Below, in pieces: positions 11,444-23,090 of a DNA stretch of 64,000 nucleotides. Both the position numbers and the translations under genes were made by a program. The notes under the pieces were generated by a model that saw only the letters and a list, made by a program, of their open reading frames with translations, did not search any database and was not told the DNA's origin. This stretch comes from Pilaira anomala (taxonomy: Eukaryota; Mucoromycota; Mucoromycetes; Mucorales; Mucoraceae): contig JAIXMQ010000001.1 in assembly GCA_025716855.1 (NCBI GenBank), positions 434,001 to 498,000 on the forward strand. Reading direction: 5' to 3'. The stretch's first letter is position 1. Every line of letters begins with the position of its first letter.

Positions 11444-14114
11444 CTATTTTTGAACTTGAGATATTAAGAAAGTGATTTGCTCTGCAATATCAGATAATCT
11501 TGACTCTTGTTCTGAGCCACCACCACCACCAAAATGACCTCTATCTAAATCTACTTTGAGTAAAGTATTTGAGGAATCATAAGCGGGAGGAGTAAAATGA
11601 CGAATACGAGCTACGTATTTCAATGGTTGCCAATAAGCCACGCGTTGATCTTTCATACCACCAGTTACAAAAAGAGAAGGTAAAGGGGATTCAGAGAATT
11701 TAAATAATTTGGAATTAATGTTTTCATAAGGAGAATAAGATCGTATTAAATCATAAGCCTTTGGATCTTCTGAGGGGTTACCCCATTCTGGGTACTCGAT
11801 TTGTGTTAAAGGTAATTCTGGATTTAACATGGATGAGAGTGGATCAACAAAAGGAACTTTTAATACAAGTGCTTTAAATAAATCGGGTCGCATATGGAAC
11901 ATGGCTCCTACTAATAATCCACCTGCACTTGTACCCATCGCTGTTAAATGTTGAGGTGATGTCAAGTTGGTGTCAATCAAGTGTTGGGCGACTGAAATAA
12001 AGTCTTTGAAACTGTTCATCTTTTTATCTAGTTTACCCTCTTCGTACCAATCTTTACCCAGTTCTCCTCCTCCTCTGAATAAATATATATGTATTTAATT
12101 CTTGAATCTTTTCTTTTTTTTTTGTATCTGTATTACCTGACGTGAGCTAAAGCAATAACCCAGCCTCTTTCTATAAGAGGGAATTGTTCAACTCGAAAAT
12201 CTATCTCGGTCGATGTACCATATGCACCATACGATCTCATTAATACAGGATTTCTATGATATACACATATAAAAAAAAAATATTTAACGATTGAAAATGA
12301 TGTGTATTTTTTTTTTTTTTTACCTTCCATTTAACTCGATATCTTTTCTATGAATGAGGGTGACGGGAATTCGTTTATCGTCATGAGATTTTACATGTGT
12401 TTGAGTGCAGGTATATTTGCTTCTATCAAATTCTATTATCGGTACATATTAATAAATTAAATCCTTAACTCATCCTAACTCAAAGTATCACATTTTTTTT
12501 TTTTTTTTTTACTTTTAATTGTTTGAACACGAATTGATTCAAGTTTGCGTGTAGACATATCGTATTCATAAGTTGATTCATGCGTAAAAGGTGAAACGAT
12601 AGAGAATCGAAAATTATCCGTATTGAAATCCAAATTGGTGCCTGGATGAAGTACACAAAATTTCTCTGGTAAATCAACTTTATGAGTTTCTTTTGTACGA
12701 AGATCATGACATAAGATCATGGGTAATCCATCACTTCTACCATAGATAACTACATTATTCTATACAAACAAATGAGTTGCTTGTTTCTCTCTTTTTTTTT
12801 TTTATGTGTGTGTATATATATGTATATTTACTTTAAATAAATCTACATCTTCTATTTTTTCTGTAGGTTTCATGACAATTAAATCTTTCCAGCTGGATTT
12901 TTCAATTGAATTATCTGGTGCTTGAACAAGTTTAAAGTTTTTTGCATTATCTGCATTTGTTAAAATATAAAAAGTATCCTATATTATAGTCAATATACAT
13001 TTGTTTCCAATTATATATATATATATCATCTACTTTACATCATGATGATCCACATAATACTCTACACCTTGTTCTCTAGATTTAACAAGTCTAATCTCTG
13101 GTAAGTTTTTATTTTTATAATCAAAATCGGAAGCAATCACTCTTACTTCGGAAGAAGAAAGAGAGTTAGCATTGATGGCGACATATTTCTATTTTTAAGT
13201 TTAGTTAAAAAAAAAAAAAAGGTTTTTGTTAAATACACTTACTCCATCCTTTGAACTTGTAATATCTACAAATACAGTATCATCTAATTCCTCATAAACC
13301 AATACATCTTCTGATTGTTCTGTACCAATAATATGTGCATATACCTGATATGGTCTTAATTGAGCGTTAGGTACTGTGTAATAAACAGTTTGATCATTTG
13401 CCCAAACAAAATTAAATACGTTATCCAAGACTTCATTCTATACATGAAAAATAGTTTGTAAGTATGACAGTGATTTCTATTAATGTATATTTTACCTCCC
13501 AATGATTCCTATTATTTAAATCTTTAAAGTGTAATTCACCATATTCCACACCTTCTCTTTCTGTATTATAGGCAAATATACTATGATCAGGTGAGAGTAA
13601 TACTTTACGAATTGACATATTCATTGATCTTAGAAATCCCGAGTTTAATAAGACTTGCTAAAAAGACTTAATGAATTAATATACATATATATATTAGTGT
13701 TTTTTTTTTTACCTCCGGAGCATCTTTTCCTTCACCCAATTTCTTTCTTAAATAAACCATACCATAAGCAGAAGTAGTTGAATAATACTCGTATCCATGT
13801 GCAACAGTTTTTAAAGGTGGCAATACGTTTGGAATATATAATTTTTTCTTCATTTCTTGTAATACAATCTTGTGTAAAAATTTATGTTTACGCATTGATT
13901 GACGTGTAAACTCGTTTTCAGACTGAATATAAGATCCTAAATGCTTTTTTTTAAAAAAAAAAGGTTTAGTTAGTGAGTTGCTATTAATAAATTATATTTC
14001 ATTCTTACTGGATCGGATATGTTTTCCATCCAAGAAAATAAGTCCTGCCGAGTTTTCCCATGATGTAATTGTATATCACTGACTGTTCTAGGTCTAGGCA
14101 CTGGTACTGAATTA
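11444..14114 (-). CDS. Oligopeptidase B / prolyl oligopeptidase family serine peptidase
   Basis: Cytosolic S9A serine peptidase, which in this family cleaves short peptides after basic residues. Ten in-phase exons are supported: 14114-14009, 13943-13713, 13657-13496, 13437-13243, 13188-13039, 12978-12832, 12759-12513, 12432-12324, 12253-12137, 12074-11444, about 698 aa. The first half is the beta-propeller, and its entry reads LFSWMENISDP. The C-terminal hydrolase domain carries NPVLMRSYGAYGTS, GWVIALAHVRGGGELGKDWY and the nucleophile elbow GTSAGG (Ser near 11939). The acid is in MKDQRVAYWQP (near 11650) and the histidine in DRGHFGGGG (near 11535). The 5' exon is unresolved. An upstream exon ending near 14183 would splice in phase, but I could not place an ATG with confidence. 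Several introns begin GTAAAAAA. The gene diverges from the one starting at 14706. Confidence 0.88.
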
Positions 14115-14705
14115 CTATATAGATTTTAATCCGTCAATACTATATATATATATATATATATTTATAGCTCTATAAATAGGATTGTTATTAACTTGTTAAA
14201 TATATTCTTGATAGACGAAAGAAAAGTTCTGGATTGTTGATATTTAGACCTACTACTTTATTGTTAACCCTTTTTTTTTTGACTTTTTTAAAATACTTGA
14301 ACACTATAGCTTACTATGGTCTAACATGACCTACTCTCCTTGCAATCACAAGCATACTGAGCAAAAGGGGTGGAAAGAAAGAAAAAAAAAAAGAGTGAAA
14401 AAGAAGAAACCATTAAAAAAAAAAGGTAGAAAAAAAAAAAAGGTACAAAAAGAAAGGTCACACACTTCTTGGTTGTTGCTTCCTCCTTTTTGTTTGGAGC
14501 GGAGCATTCTGTTTGCATTAGCGAGAGAGATTTTGTTTACAAACATGCAATGTGATGTTTCCCTTTTTAAAATCTAATAAATAAGTGGCTTTTCCTCTCC
14601 TATATTATCTCCCCACGCCATAATTATATTTTTCTTTCTTTCTTTCTTTTTTTTTCTCCCCCCCCCCCTTCTTTTTATCTCCTGCTTTTAATTATTATAT
14701 ATAAA
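14115..14705. other. Divergent promoter region with unresolved 5' exon of oligopeptidase B
   Basis: This spacer lies between two divergent genes. It should hold the missing first exon of the oligopeptidase (minus) and both promoters. It contains (TA)n at about 14139-14162, purine-rich A/G runs at 14379-14445 and a pyrimidine-rich tract with ten C's at about 14660, just upstream of the plus-strand ATG. Confidence 0.5.
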
Positions 14706-14888
14706 ATGCATCCGGCAGCTGTTGTAGTTATTGTCCTGGGAACCGCCTTTGTATTATGGGGCGGATATGAAGCAGCCAATACATTATATGAATGGCATCA
14801 AGATAGACAAGAAGAAAAAGCATATGAAGAATATTGTAAAGCGCATTCAGAAAAAGGAAGATGTGTACCATCCACTTTATTTGAACAA

Positions 14889-14919
<31 letters not shown>

Positions 14920-15321
14920 CTATTGGCGTTTGGAAACAACGTACGAGTGAATTAAGACATCGAAATGTAACATCATCTCAGGTAAATAACTAATATGGAT
15001 GATAAATAATAGGCATATGAAGAATATAATGATATATATATATATATTTTATAGTATGAACTATCTGAAATGGAAAAAAGTATTTCAAATAGAAAGAGCA
15101 TGTTGGAAAAAGAACGTGAAATGTTGTTTGAACAAGAAGCTGAATTGGAAAGAAAAAGGAGTTTAGTTCAATCAAGAGGTAATAGTGTTATTGGCGTATT
15201 TCACCATGACGATCAAGATGAACAAAATCCATTCTTAGATCAAGTTAGTAATAAATCATTATCAATCAAGAGTTTAAGTGATGAAGATAGTGATGAAAAT
15301 AGTTGGGCTGATATAAAATAA
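14706..15321 (+). CDS. Small single-pass membrane protein with coiled coil
   Basis: Two exons, 14706-14981 and 15055-15321, join in phase to give 180 aa. The N-terminus is a membrane segment (AVVVIVLGTAFVLWGGY, residues 4-21), followed by a charged helix (YEWHQDRQEEKAYEEYC). A run of nine aspartates is encoded by a GAT microsatellite. After the splice comes a heptad-rich coiled coil (MEKSISNRKSMLEKERE onward) and an acidic Ser/Asp tail (SLSDEDSDENSW). It probably sits in an internal membrane with its C-terminus in the cytosol, but I recognise no named family. It ends 11 bp before the convergent stop of the Cns1-like gene, so their 3' ends must overlap. Confidence 0.75.
14889..14917 (+). repeat. 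GAT trinucleotide microsatellite in coding sequence
   Basis: Consecutive GAT codons encode the poly-aspartate run. Such tracts change length easily in phase. Confidence 0.9.
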
Positions 15322-15332
15322 ATATTTCTCTT

Positions 15333-16521
15333 TTATTTCTTGAATTTATTAATAAATTCTTGTTTAAATGTTGAATCTTTTGGTAAAATAATAAAAGAAG
15401 GTACACCATTCTTTACTGTATATTGTTCAAGTGATAAGATTTTACCTAATGGTAATTTCTTACCAACCTTTAAAAGTTTTGGATTTAATCCACGCGTATC
15501 CTCAAAATAAACTTCGACTGAATCTGCATTATATTCTCTACGTTCATCCCAAGGTGCTGGTTGTTCAAACATTACTTGTAAATGATCATAAAATGAATTC
15601 GTCTCATTAAATTGTTGAATATAATCACTTTCTTTATATTCGGGATATAAAAAGAATACTGGCCAATTTAATGTTTGTGTTTCTTCATCAATCTCAATAT
15701 TTGCCTTTTCATATACATCTTTATCCACTACTTCCATCTTAATCTTACGTTCCTATAGAAACATATGGATTTTTTAGTTTCCTCTTTTTTTTTTTCTCCT
15801 CCTTTTAAATTATAAATCTTTACCTCTAATGCTTTGGCTAAACGTTGTTTCTTGGTACGTGCACGCTCCTCTCTTTCTTCCTTCAATCGAATCTTTTCAT
15901 CAATCTCATTCTTACGCTTTAATGCCTTTTCACGAATCTCTTGTACACTTTTATTATCAGGATCTACAAGTAAAGCATGATCACAACAATCAATTGTCTC
16001 TACCAATTTATCTAATGCAAAAAGTGCTCTAGCAGATCGATAAAATGCCTTGACATTTCTTGGGTTAATTTCGAGACACTTTGAACAATCATTTAATACA
16101 CGTCCATAATTCTTTAATTCAAGGTTACAGGCTGCTCTATTAGCATAACATGCTTCCATAATCGACTTATCGTTACATTCTGTATCCAATGCCTTTGTAT
16201 AAAACACGATAGCGTCTGGATATCTTGCTTTTCCTGCACGGAAACATTCGTTACCTTGTTCTCTAAAGTTTTGAGCCACCTCTATATATATATATATATA
16301 TGTAAGTTGTATCATTATTTATACATACAACTGAGGACATTACCTTCGGGTGTACCGTCAAATACGAGTGACTGAAGTGCTGCTAAAGTATCGTTTTCTT
16401 CTGAAGGCAAGTCCGTCATAAATAAAGGTACTTTGGCCAACTCCTTTTCTAAATTGTCGGGGTCCATAGTGAACTCACTCTGGAACTTTTTAGGTCCTAC
16501 TTCAGCTGGTGTTTCTGACAT
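15333..16521 (-). CDS. CNS1: Hsp90/Hsp70 co-chaperone Cns1 (TTC4) homologue
   Basis: TPR co-chaperone that in yeast binds Hsp90 and Hsp70 and supports eEF2 folding. Three exons, 16521-16344, 16281-15824 and 15752-15333, keep phase and give 351 aa, close to the family length. The N-terminal segment PLFMTDLPSEENDTLAALQS is typical of the family. The splice restores FDGTPEEVAQNFREQGNECF, which leads into three TPR motifs (about residues 60-175: YANRAACNLELKNYG, then LEINPRNVKAFYRSARA). A basic linker helix (about 180-212) follows. The C-terminal wheel domain holds LNWPVFFLYPEY and PAPWDERREYNADSVEVYFE. It converges with the coiled-coil gene to its left. Assignment is strong. Confidence 0.92.
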
Positions 16522-17749
16522 GTTTTATAAAACTTTCCAAACAATGTTGCTTTAGTGAAAAAAAAAAGGGAAAATAATTTTTTTATGGGTCCTTATTAAT
16601 GCGAATTCTAAGCCACCACCACCTAACTTTTTGCTTTGAAGCTTCGGAGGGGTTTTTTTTTTCTCTGCTTAAAAGAGTATTGTATTTTACTGCTGATTAT
16701 CTAATACATGATGACTAGCCGTCCTAGCAGATATCGATCATGGGGGATTAATACGAATCAGAATAATTTTTTATAAGGCTTTTTACAAGGTTCAATTTAT
16801 GTTTTTAATCCATGTTCTGTATGTATGTATTAACAGCCTGATTCTCTTAATTGGATACTATTGGTTTCCTGCTCCATACATCCGTAATATGTTATCACAT
16901 CACCTAATATAAATACATTTATAAAAAATATAATATTGGTGTAGGGTTTACTTTACCAATAATTACTTGTATTAATAATATATATATATATATATATATA
17001 TACAGTCTAATTCAGAAAGAACATTGATTTTATTAGACAACGAACTACTTTTGTGATAAAACTATGTCTTACTATTGACAATATCTATCATTTCTTAATA
17101 CAATCTCTTGCATGTAAATCAAACCAGAGATTAAAGCGGTACTTGTAAATATCCTGAAGGAAAGGAAAAAAAAAAAAAGATTCAATATACCTGTCTTTGA
17201 CTTATTAATGAAGCATTTCCACACATATGATCAGATTAATAGGCTCTACATCGTATCTTGATTTTGTCTTGTAGATAGTAGTAGTTGATTGGCCTCTTTC
17301 TCTTGAATTTGTTATTGGTTGTACGCCGTATGCCCGGTCTTCCGAATGATAGCAAGGAATTTTATTAAAGAAAAGATTTGGGTTTGAGATCAAGAACTAT
17401 ATAGTACACTCAGTTAATATGTGGTCTATTATTTTTTTAGATAAAATACTTAGAATCAATACATAATCACTTAACAACAAAAAGAATCACATAGAAAAAT
17501 TTAAAAAGCTTTCAATTTTACCCGATTGGGTGAATCTTCGTCTACTTTTCCCGTTACTTCAAAAAGCGCCTGGGAAGAAAAAAAAACACATAAATACCAA
17601 GTTGGGGCTTTTTTTTTTTTTTGCTCTTTAATTATTTTTTTCAACTCGTTGGTAAAAGAAATAGCACTTTCTTTACGATTGTTTATTATAATTTATATAT
17701 TTTTTTTTCTGCGTCAATACACTCTGTTATAAAAGTTAAAACAAGTATA
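16522..17749. other. Intergenic between Cns1 and the gag-like gene
   Basis: No coding sequence is seen. It holds a (TA)n microsatellite at about 16978-17002 and T runs just before the gag-like ATG (17610-17624, 17701-17708). I looked for a direct repeat matching sequence downstream of the gag-like gene, as LTRs would give, and saw none by eye. Confidence 0.5.
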
Positions 17750-18973
17750 ATGTCCATGAATAATAATATTACTTCCCCTGCTCGTTATGATACAAATGAC
17801 AGGATGATTACTAGCGTTTATTTAAACCGCACGTCGTCTTCAGAGACCAGTAGTAATTCTACACGAGTAGTAAGCACCTCATCTATAGTGAATGAAGGTA
17901 GGCAATCTCTCGTAGGAGGCACCTCTTCAATAGTGAAAGAAGGTACGCACTCTTCTGTACGAGGCACCTCATCCATAGTGAATGAAGGAACGCACTCTAA
18001 CGTACGAGGCAACACCTCTTCTTCAGCAGAAGATGGTACACGCCCTTTATCACGAGGCAACACCTCTTCTTCAGCAGAAGATGGTACACGCCCTTTATTA
18101 CGAGGCAACACCTCTTCAGTGAATGAAGGTAGTTCGCACTCTTTAGAGCTTTCACAGCTATTAAATGAAAATAAAATAATTATGAAAGCCTTAGATAAGC
18201 TTATTTTTACTACTACTACTACTAGCAGCCCGTCTGTAAATAATAGTATACCTTCTAAAAAAGTTCCTGGTTTAACTTTAACTTTTCACGATTTGCCTCG
18301 TTTTCAAGTAAAGTACTTGGACTCTTCTTATGGTCAATTCGAAGGACGAAAAGAGTTTGAAACAGTAAACCAATTCCTGCTTGAATTTGAAGAAACGATT
18401 GCTTCAGCTAACCATGATATTGAAAGCTGCTGGAAGATCTATATGCCCGTTTGTCTCTCAGATAAAATCAAACCATGGATGCGTAAGGAACTCTTCCGTT
18501 GCAAGAACTGGATGGAAGCCAAGGAAACTTTTATAGAAGCCTTTCGACCTGATTGGATACGTCAAGCGAATCATCAAGACCTGATAACTGCCAAGATGCA
18601 GCCTAATCAAACTTTGTTGGGATTTTATCATCATTTTTTACAACTTGCGGAAAATTGCGAACATGATTTGTTCACGGAACAAATGCTTTCCCATTTATTT
18701 TTGGGTGGTTTACCTGCTCCTGTCAGATTTACCCTAGAAGTGGTCATGGTTGGTAGAAGACAACAACAACAACAAGAAGAAGAGAGTGAGAATTGGACCG
18801 TGACTGAACTCTATAAAATCGCTTCCAGTATTTATAAAAATAAAAAAGCTAGTGAAATACACTGTGAAGAAAATCAGGCACAACAACATCATGATAATCA
18901 AGCCAGAAGAATTGCTGGTGGTGGTGGTGGTCCTCATCAGAAAAGAAGAAGACATAATAATAGACAACCTTAA
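17750..18973 (+). CDS. Stand-alone retrotransposon gag-like protein
   Basis: Single-exon ORF, 407 aa from the ATG at 17750. Residues about 40-125 are a tandem 15-16-residue Ser/Thr-rich repeat (units such as GTSSIVKEGTHSSVR and GNTSSSAEDGTRPLSR). After a linker, about residues 180-345 match the Ty3/Gypsy-type gag capsid pattern: FETVNQFLLEFEETI, WMRKELFRCKNWMEAKETF, IEAFRPDW, then a helix ending LSHLFLGGLP. The C-terminus is Q/E-rich, then Gly-rich and basic (HQKRRRHNNRQP). No CCHC zinc knuckle follows, and no protease, reverse transcriptase or integrase sequence lies downstream before the next gene at 19285. The frame is intact. This fits either a domesticated gag or a gag left after loss of pol. 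Confidence 0.7.
   Translation: MSMNNNITSPARYDTNDRMITSVYLNRTSSSETSSNSTRVVSTSSIVNEGRQSLVGGTSSIVKEGTHSSVRGTSSIVNEGTHSNVRGNTSSSAEDGTRPLSRGNTSSSAEDGTRPLLRGNTSSVNEGSSHSLELSQLLNENKIIMKALDKLIFTTTTTSSPSVNNSIPSKKVPGLTLTFHDLPRFQVKYLDSSYGQFEGRKEFETVNQFLLEFEETIASANHDIESCWKIYMPVCLSDKIKPWMRKELFRCKNWMEAKETFIEAFRPDWIRQANHQDLITAKMQPNQTLLGFYHHFLQLAENCEHDLFTEQMLSHLFLGGLPAPVRFTLEVVMVGRRQQQQQEEESENWTVTELYKIASSIYKNKKASEIHCEENQAQQHHDNQARRIAGGGGGPHQKRRRHNNRQP
17869..18130 (+). repeat. 45-48-bp coding minisatellite
   Basis: About five or six tandem units inside the gag-like gene, all multiples of three. Two 48-bp units, 18008-18055 and 18056-18103, differ at one base only (TTATCACGA against TTATTACGA), so the last duplication is recent. 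Confidence 0.9.
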
Positions 18974-19284
18974 TTTAAATAATAAAAAATACCTTTTTTT
19001 TTTAATACAATAACCCCTGTTCTTTTTATGTGTGTAGAGTGTTTGTGTAATAAAAATGATTCGAAAATTCCAGGTTTTTCTTCTAGTTGCAATCCTGTCA
19101 AAGATGTAGTAAAGATGACTTCATTTTTGAGCGTTGTCTCAAAGAACTGAATAACTCCGGTTTTTTTTTTTTGCATTGAAGTATTGACGGTCACGTCTCA
19201 TGCACTACAAAAAAGAGTTGTTTTTTTAGGAAAGTCAATTTTTTTCTTCTCTTTTTATTCATATAAACATACAATATAGATAAT
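18974..19284. other. Short intergenic spacer
   Basis: AT-rich spacer between the gag-like gene and the IFRD gene. The open frames in it are uninformative, and I found no pol-like sequence. Confidence 0.5.
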
Positions 19285-20837
19285 ATGCCACCTAGCAAGA
19301 AAAGCAGTAAGTCGAAGCAAGAGGAACCTGTTGAAGAAGTATCAGTGACAGGTTCAGGTTGGGTTGAAAAGATGAATGAAGCCATTGACAATCTTTCTGA
19401 AAGCCGTACCAGGTAAAAATAACAATAATATTTTTTTTTTATTATCAGTTATCTAACCGAAAAAAAAATATATACAGTACTCGTGAAGAATCTTTAGATA
19501 CGATTACAAAGATATTTGCTGCTCACCATGTATTCTCACAAATTGAAAACCGTTTAGAAGAAGTATTGGGCTTATTGAAGAAGTCCTTGACAAAGAACAA
19601 TAGTGTTAAAGAAGCTTGTCTTGCATCACATGCTATCGCATTAACATTTATTAACTTGGATAATATTTCTGAAGGTGAAGGAGATGATTTATACCGAAGA
19701 ATATTACCTTCTTTAAGAAACACTATCAAGAATAGTGAAGATGTCGAAATCAAAATTAGTGTAAATAAAATTACATCATGCTTAGTTTCAAATATACTAA
19801 AATAGCCCTTTTTGTTTTTTTTTTTAGTGTCTGCAAACATTGGCCTTGATCACTTATACTGCGGCATCAGATATTGATAAATTACTCGTCCGTGATTACC
19901 TTTTTGAGTTGATTGAAACTGATGGTATGGATTTTAATGTTGAAGGATTATCACCACAAGAACGTGATGATTTATTCGCTGAAGCTTTAAAAGCATATGG
20001 TATTTTATATGCATCTTCTTTTGCTACTGGATTTGTTGATTTTGATGTATTATGGGAAGAGGTTGAAAAGTAAGTAATTCGTCCCCGGGAAATCTTTATG
20101 TGTAACAAACAAGGGAACTGATCCCCCCCTTTTTTTTTTAGAGTCATGCCAATGCATGAAATGTTATTAGAATCTTCTGATAAGGATGTTCGTATTGCCG
20201 CAGGTGAAAATATTGGTTTAATGTTTGAAACAGTAAATGTATTCTTGGTAAAGGACCCTAACGACGAAGATGAGGAGGAAGATGAAGAGGAAGATATGGT
20301 GAAACCTGAATACGATAATATGGACGGTTTAATTCATACATTAAAGGATTTATCTGTCGATAGTAATCGTCGTAGAGCAAAGAGTGACCGTGTGGAACAA
20401 AAGTCCGTATTTCGTGATATTGTCAAGACTGTAGAGGAAAATGTAAAACCTACTGAAGAACTCAAGATTAATGGTAGAGTTTTGCTTTTCCGTGGTTGGG
20501 GTAAAATTTTACCTTTAAGCGCATTTAGATCATGTTTAGGACAAGGATTCCAACACCATTTAAAGGTTTGTAACACCAACAATTGTGGCAAAGTAAACAT
20601 AAATTTATTGAATTTATAAATTAGACAAACGCAATGATGAAGGAAATCTTCAGGTACTCTACTGGATTTTCTGCTCGTCAAGCGCAAGATTCTGATGATT
20701 CAGGTGATGAGGACGATTTAAATACGGCTGGTTTAAGTAATGTTGATAAAAAGTATCTTTATGACGAACATAAGAAATCAAGAACCAAGCAAATCCGTAA
20801 TGCTAGAATATCAAAAGAAACAAGTCCCCAGTACTAA
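19285..20837 (+). CDS. Interferon-related developmental regulator (IFRD) family protein
   Basis: Homologue of IFRD1/IFRD2, ARM/HEAT-type proteins linked in animals to transcriptional co-regulation and, for IFRD2, to inactive ribosomes. Five exons keep phase: 19285-19412, 19478-19760, 19828-20069, 20142-20565, 20625-20837, giving 429 aa. The N-terminus is basic and Ser-rich (PPSKKSSKSKQEEP). Helical repeats follow: MNEAIDNLSESRTRSTREES, EEVLGLLKKSLTK, ISCLQTLALITY, RIAAGENIGLMFE. The C-terminal IFRD domain includes VFRDIVKTVEENVKP, the LFRGWGKILPLSAFRSCLGQG block and a final YDEHKKSRTKQIRNARI. The match to the FRxxVKTxE and W-x4-Q/L-x-A-FR-x-LG-GF patterns is convincing. A glutamate/aspartate-rich stretch sits near residues 260-270. 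Fungal function is unknown. Confidence 0.88.
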
Positions 20838-21012
20838 GATGTAAAGAAGAACAAAAACAAAACAAAATTTTTCTCTCTCCTTCCTAATCTCCTCCCTCTT
20901 TGTACATATATGTTAAACTTTAAAAATCAAAAAAGTATTACAACTATTATAATAAAGTGTTTTAATTAAATACTATGTACAGAAATTATTATTGATTATT
21001 GATTTAGAAATT

Positions 21013-23090
21013 TTAAGCTTGAATAGTTCTAGTAGTACTCAATTCTTCAAGAGGATGTTCTTCGTTAGCAGAATGATGAATAAAGCCATCACGAAGTTGA
21101 TCACGCTCACGTCTCTCTCTTTCTTCCAACTCTTGAACTGTTTCAGGTCCCCATTCAGCAGGAACGACTAAGTTCAAGAAAATAGCCATTAATGAACCAA
21201 TACAATAACCAGTATCTACAATGGTTTCAATAGCACTCAAGAACCCCTTCAAGGCTTCATTACTACCTCCATACTTGAATACATGAGTAAACCAGCTAGG
21301 AACTAAAGTAACACCTAACCCTAAAGCTAAAGAACAAGTAACAATGAATCGATCACGACGAGTCCAATCGAGATAGGCCAAGATACGAATACCAGAGACA
21401 GTGACAGAAGCAAACAAAAATGCATTCATACCACCTAAAACAGAAGAAGGAATAGCTAAAAAGACTGCAGAAATCTTACCAAAGATTCCGAAAATTAAGA
21501 GGAAGAAACAACAACAGTAACCAGCGATACGATTAGCACAACGGGTCATGGCAATCACACCATTATTTTGTGCAAATGTAACTACAGGACTGATCGTCAT
21601 ACAAGCAGCCAAGAACGAATTAATTCCATCTGCAAGCAAACCACCTTGGATACGACGTTGGAAGGCTGGACCTTCTACTTCAACACCAGATACATCACAA
21701 GAAGCAGTGATATCACCAATACTTTCCAACATATTATCCAAATACACAATCAAGAATGGAATCACTGCAGGTCCGTAGACTGTGATAGGAAACGTTCTCG
21801 TCCAAAGAAATGTGATGGGTGGAGCAGTGTCAATAGCGTTGTTATCAACATAACCACATGCTGCTGCTACAATTAAACCAACAATTAAACCAATCACAAT
21901 TTGTGAACTCTTCATGAAAGCAGATCCAACATTTTCAATGATCACAATGGTTGCAAATACAAGGAAACCAAGGCCCAAAAATTCAGGACTGCCCCAACTA
22001 AGTGCATGTGGTGCCTCAATGTTGGGACATTTACTATAAAATCCAGTAGCAGGCATAGCTGAACAACCACCTGATCCACCAGCCCAATCCTTTAATGCTG
22101 TACTAATGACTGAACAACCGATCAATAAAATAGTTGTACCAGATACGATTGGAGGGAAAATACGCTTGATAGTCTTGGGTGGTAAGAAACTCATACCCAT
22201 CTCAAAAAATGAACAGACCATGGCTATAATTTTTTTTTTTTTTTGCATAAGTTATACATTTATATTGATAAATCACTAGTTTTATATTAACTTACATGTT
22301 CCTAAAATTGCTCCCCAGGCTTCAGGACAAGGTAAATTTTGAACTGTACCATCTTCTAAAATGTTGGTAGGACAATAACCACTTGCATACATGTTTCTAA
22401 TAACAGCACTAGCAGCAGGAATACTAGCAAAATTAGGACCGACAACACAAAGTAAACCAGTACCAATATAATAACCTGTATGAGTAAATAAATAAATAAA
22501 AACCCCCCATTTTTTGTTAGAAAAAAAAACCTTTTCTCTCTCTTTAACTTAAAACCTTTCTTTTTAAACACTTACCGGTTCTCCAAATTTTAAAACGTGT
22601 GATTTGAACAATAGATAAGAGAGCAGAAGTAATTAAAGCAGCAGACAAAAGGTATTGTTGATCAGCCGTAGTTAAATTTAAAGCAGTTGGACCTGAGCCA
22701 GTCATGATAAGAATTGGTGTAACAACACCACTGACCTGTCAAATAAAAAATGTAAATAAATAAACAATAGAAGGTTTTTTTTTCTCTCTCCCTTTTTTTT
22801 TTTACCATAGCAAGTGAATGTTGAAAACCCATGATAATAGCTAAACCTAAAGGTAATCTACTATTCAAACCCCAGAATGGAGCATTTGTTTTTTCTTTGA
22901 TAAAGACAGAAGGCATACACATAGTAGTCCAGTCAAAATCACCCCACCAACCTTCCTTGGTACCTACTTGGGACTTGAAAACAGTCCAAAGGTTAGGAAC
23001 AGGAGCAGGAGCATAAGCATCAAATTGTGTATGAGTGGAAGTTGGAATTGTTTCCGCATCGGGAAGACTTTGGGCTGTTTTACTATCCAT
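21013..23090 (-). CDS. NAT/NCS2 purine (xanthine/uric acid) permease
   Basis: Plasma-membrane nucleobase:proton symporter of the nucleobase-ascorbate transporter family, similar in layout to Aspergillus UapA/UapC. Four exons, 23090-22806, 22735-22576, 22475-22296, 22223-21013, keep phase and give 611 aa. The NAT signature reads QNNGVIAMTR at about residues 427-436, fitting [Q/E/P]-N-x-G-x4-T-[R/K/G]. The preceding segment with GGLLADGINSFLAACM and the LDNMLESIGDITASCD loop are conserved. The N-terminus has LPLGLAIIMGFQHSLAM, with the QH pair typical of the first membrane helix. About 14 hydrophobic segments are present. The C-terminal tail is charged (ELEERERRERDQLR). The Gln and Asn of the signature suggest purine rather than ascorbate transport; this is inference. 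I start at 23090 because the preceding bases are an A run that encodes only lysines. Confidence 0.92.

Noticed and set aside
14326..14577. Lysine-rich plus-strand frame and overlapping Phe-rich minus-strand frames
   Set aside because: They are translations of A/G and T/C homopolymer runs in the divergent promoter region, with no protein-like sequence of their own.
16522..19284. LTRs around the gag-like gene
   Set aside because: No long direct repeat was visible between the two flanks by eye; only a self-alignment could exclude short or diverged LTRs.
22831..23016. 61-codon plus-strand frame
   Set aside because: Antisense to exon 1 of the NAT permease, which has strong family support.
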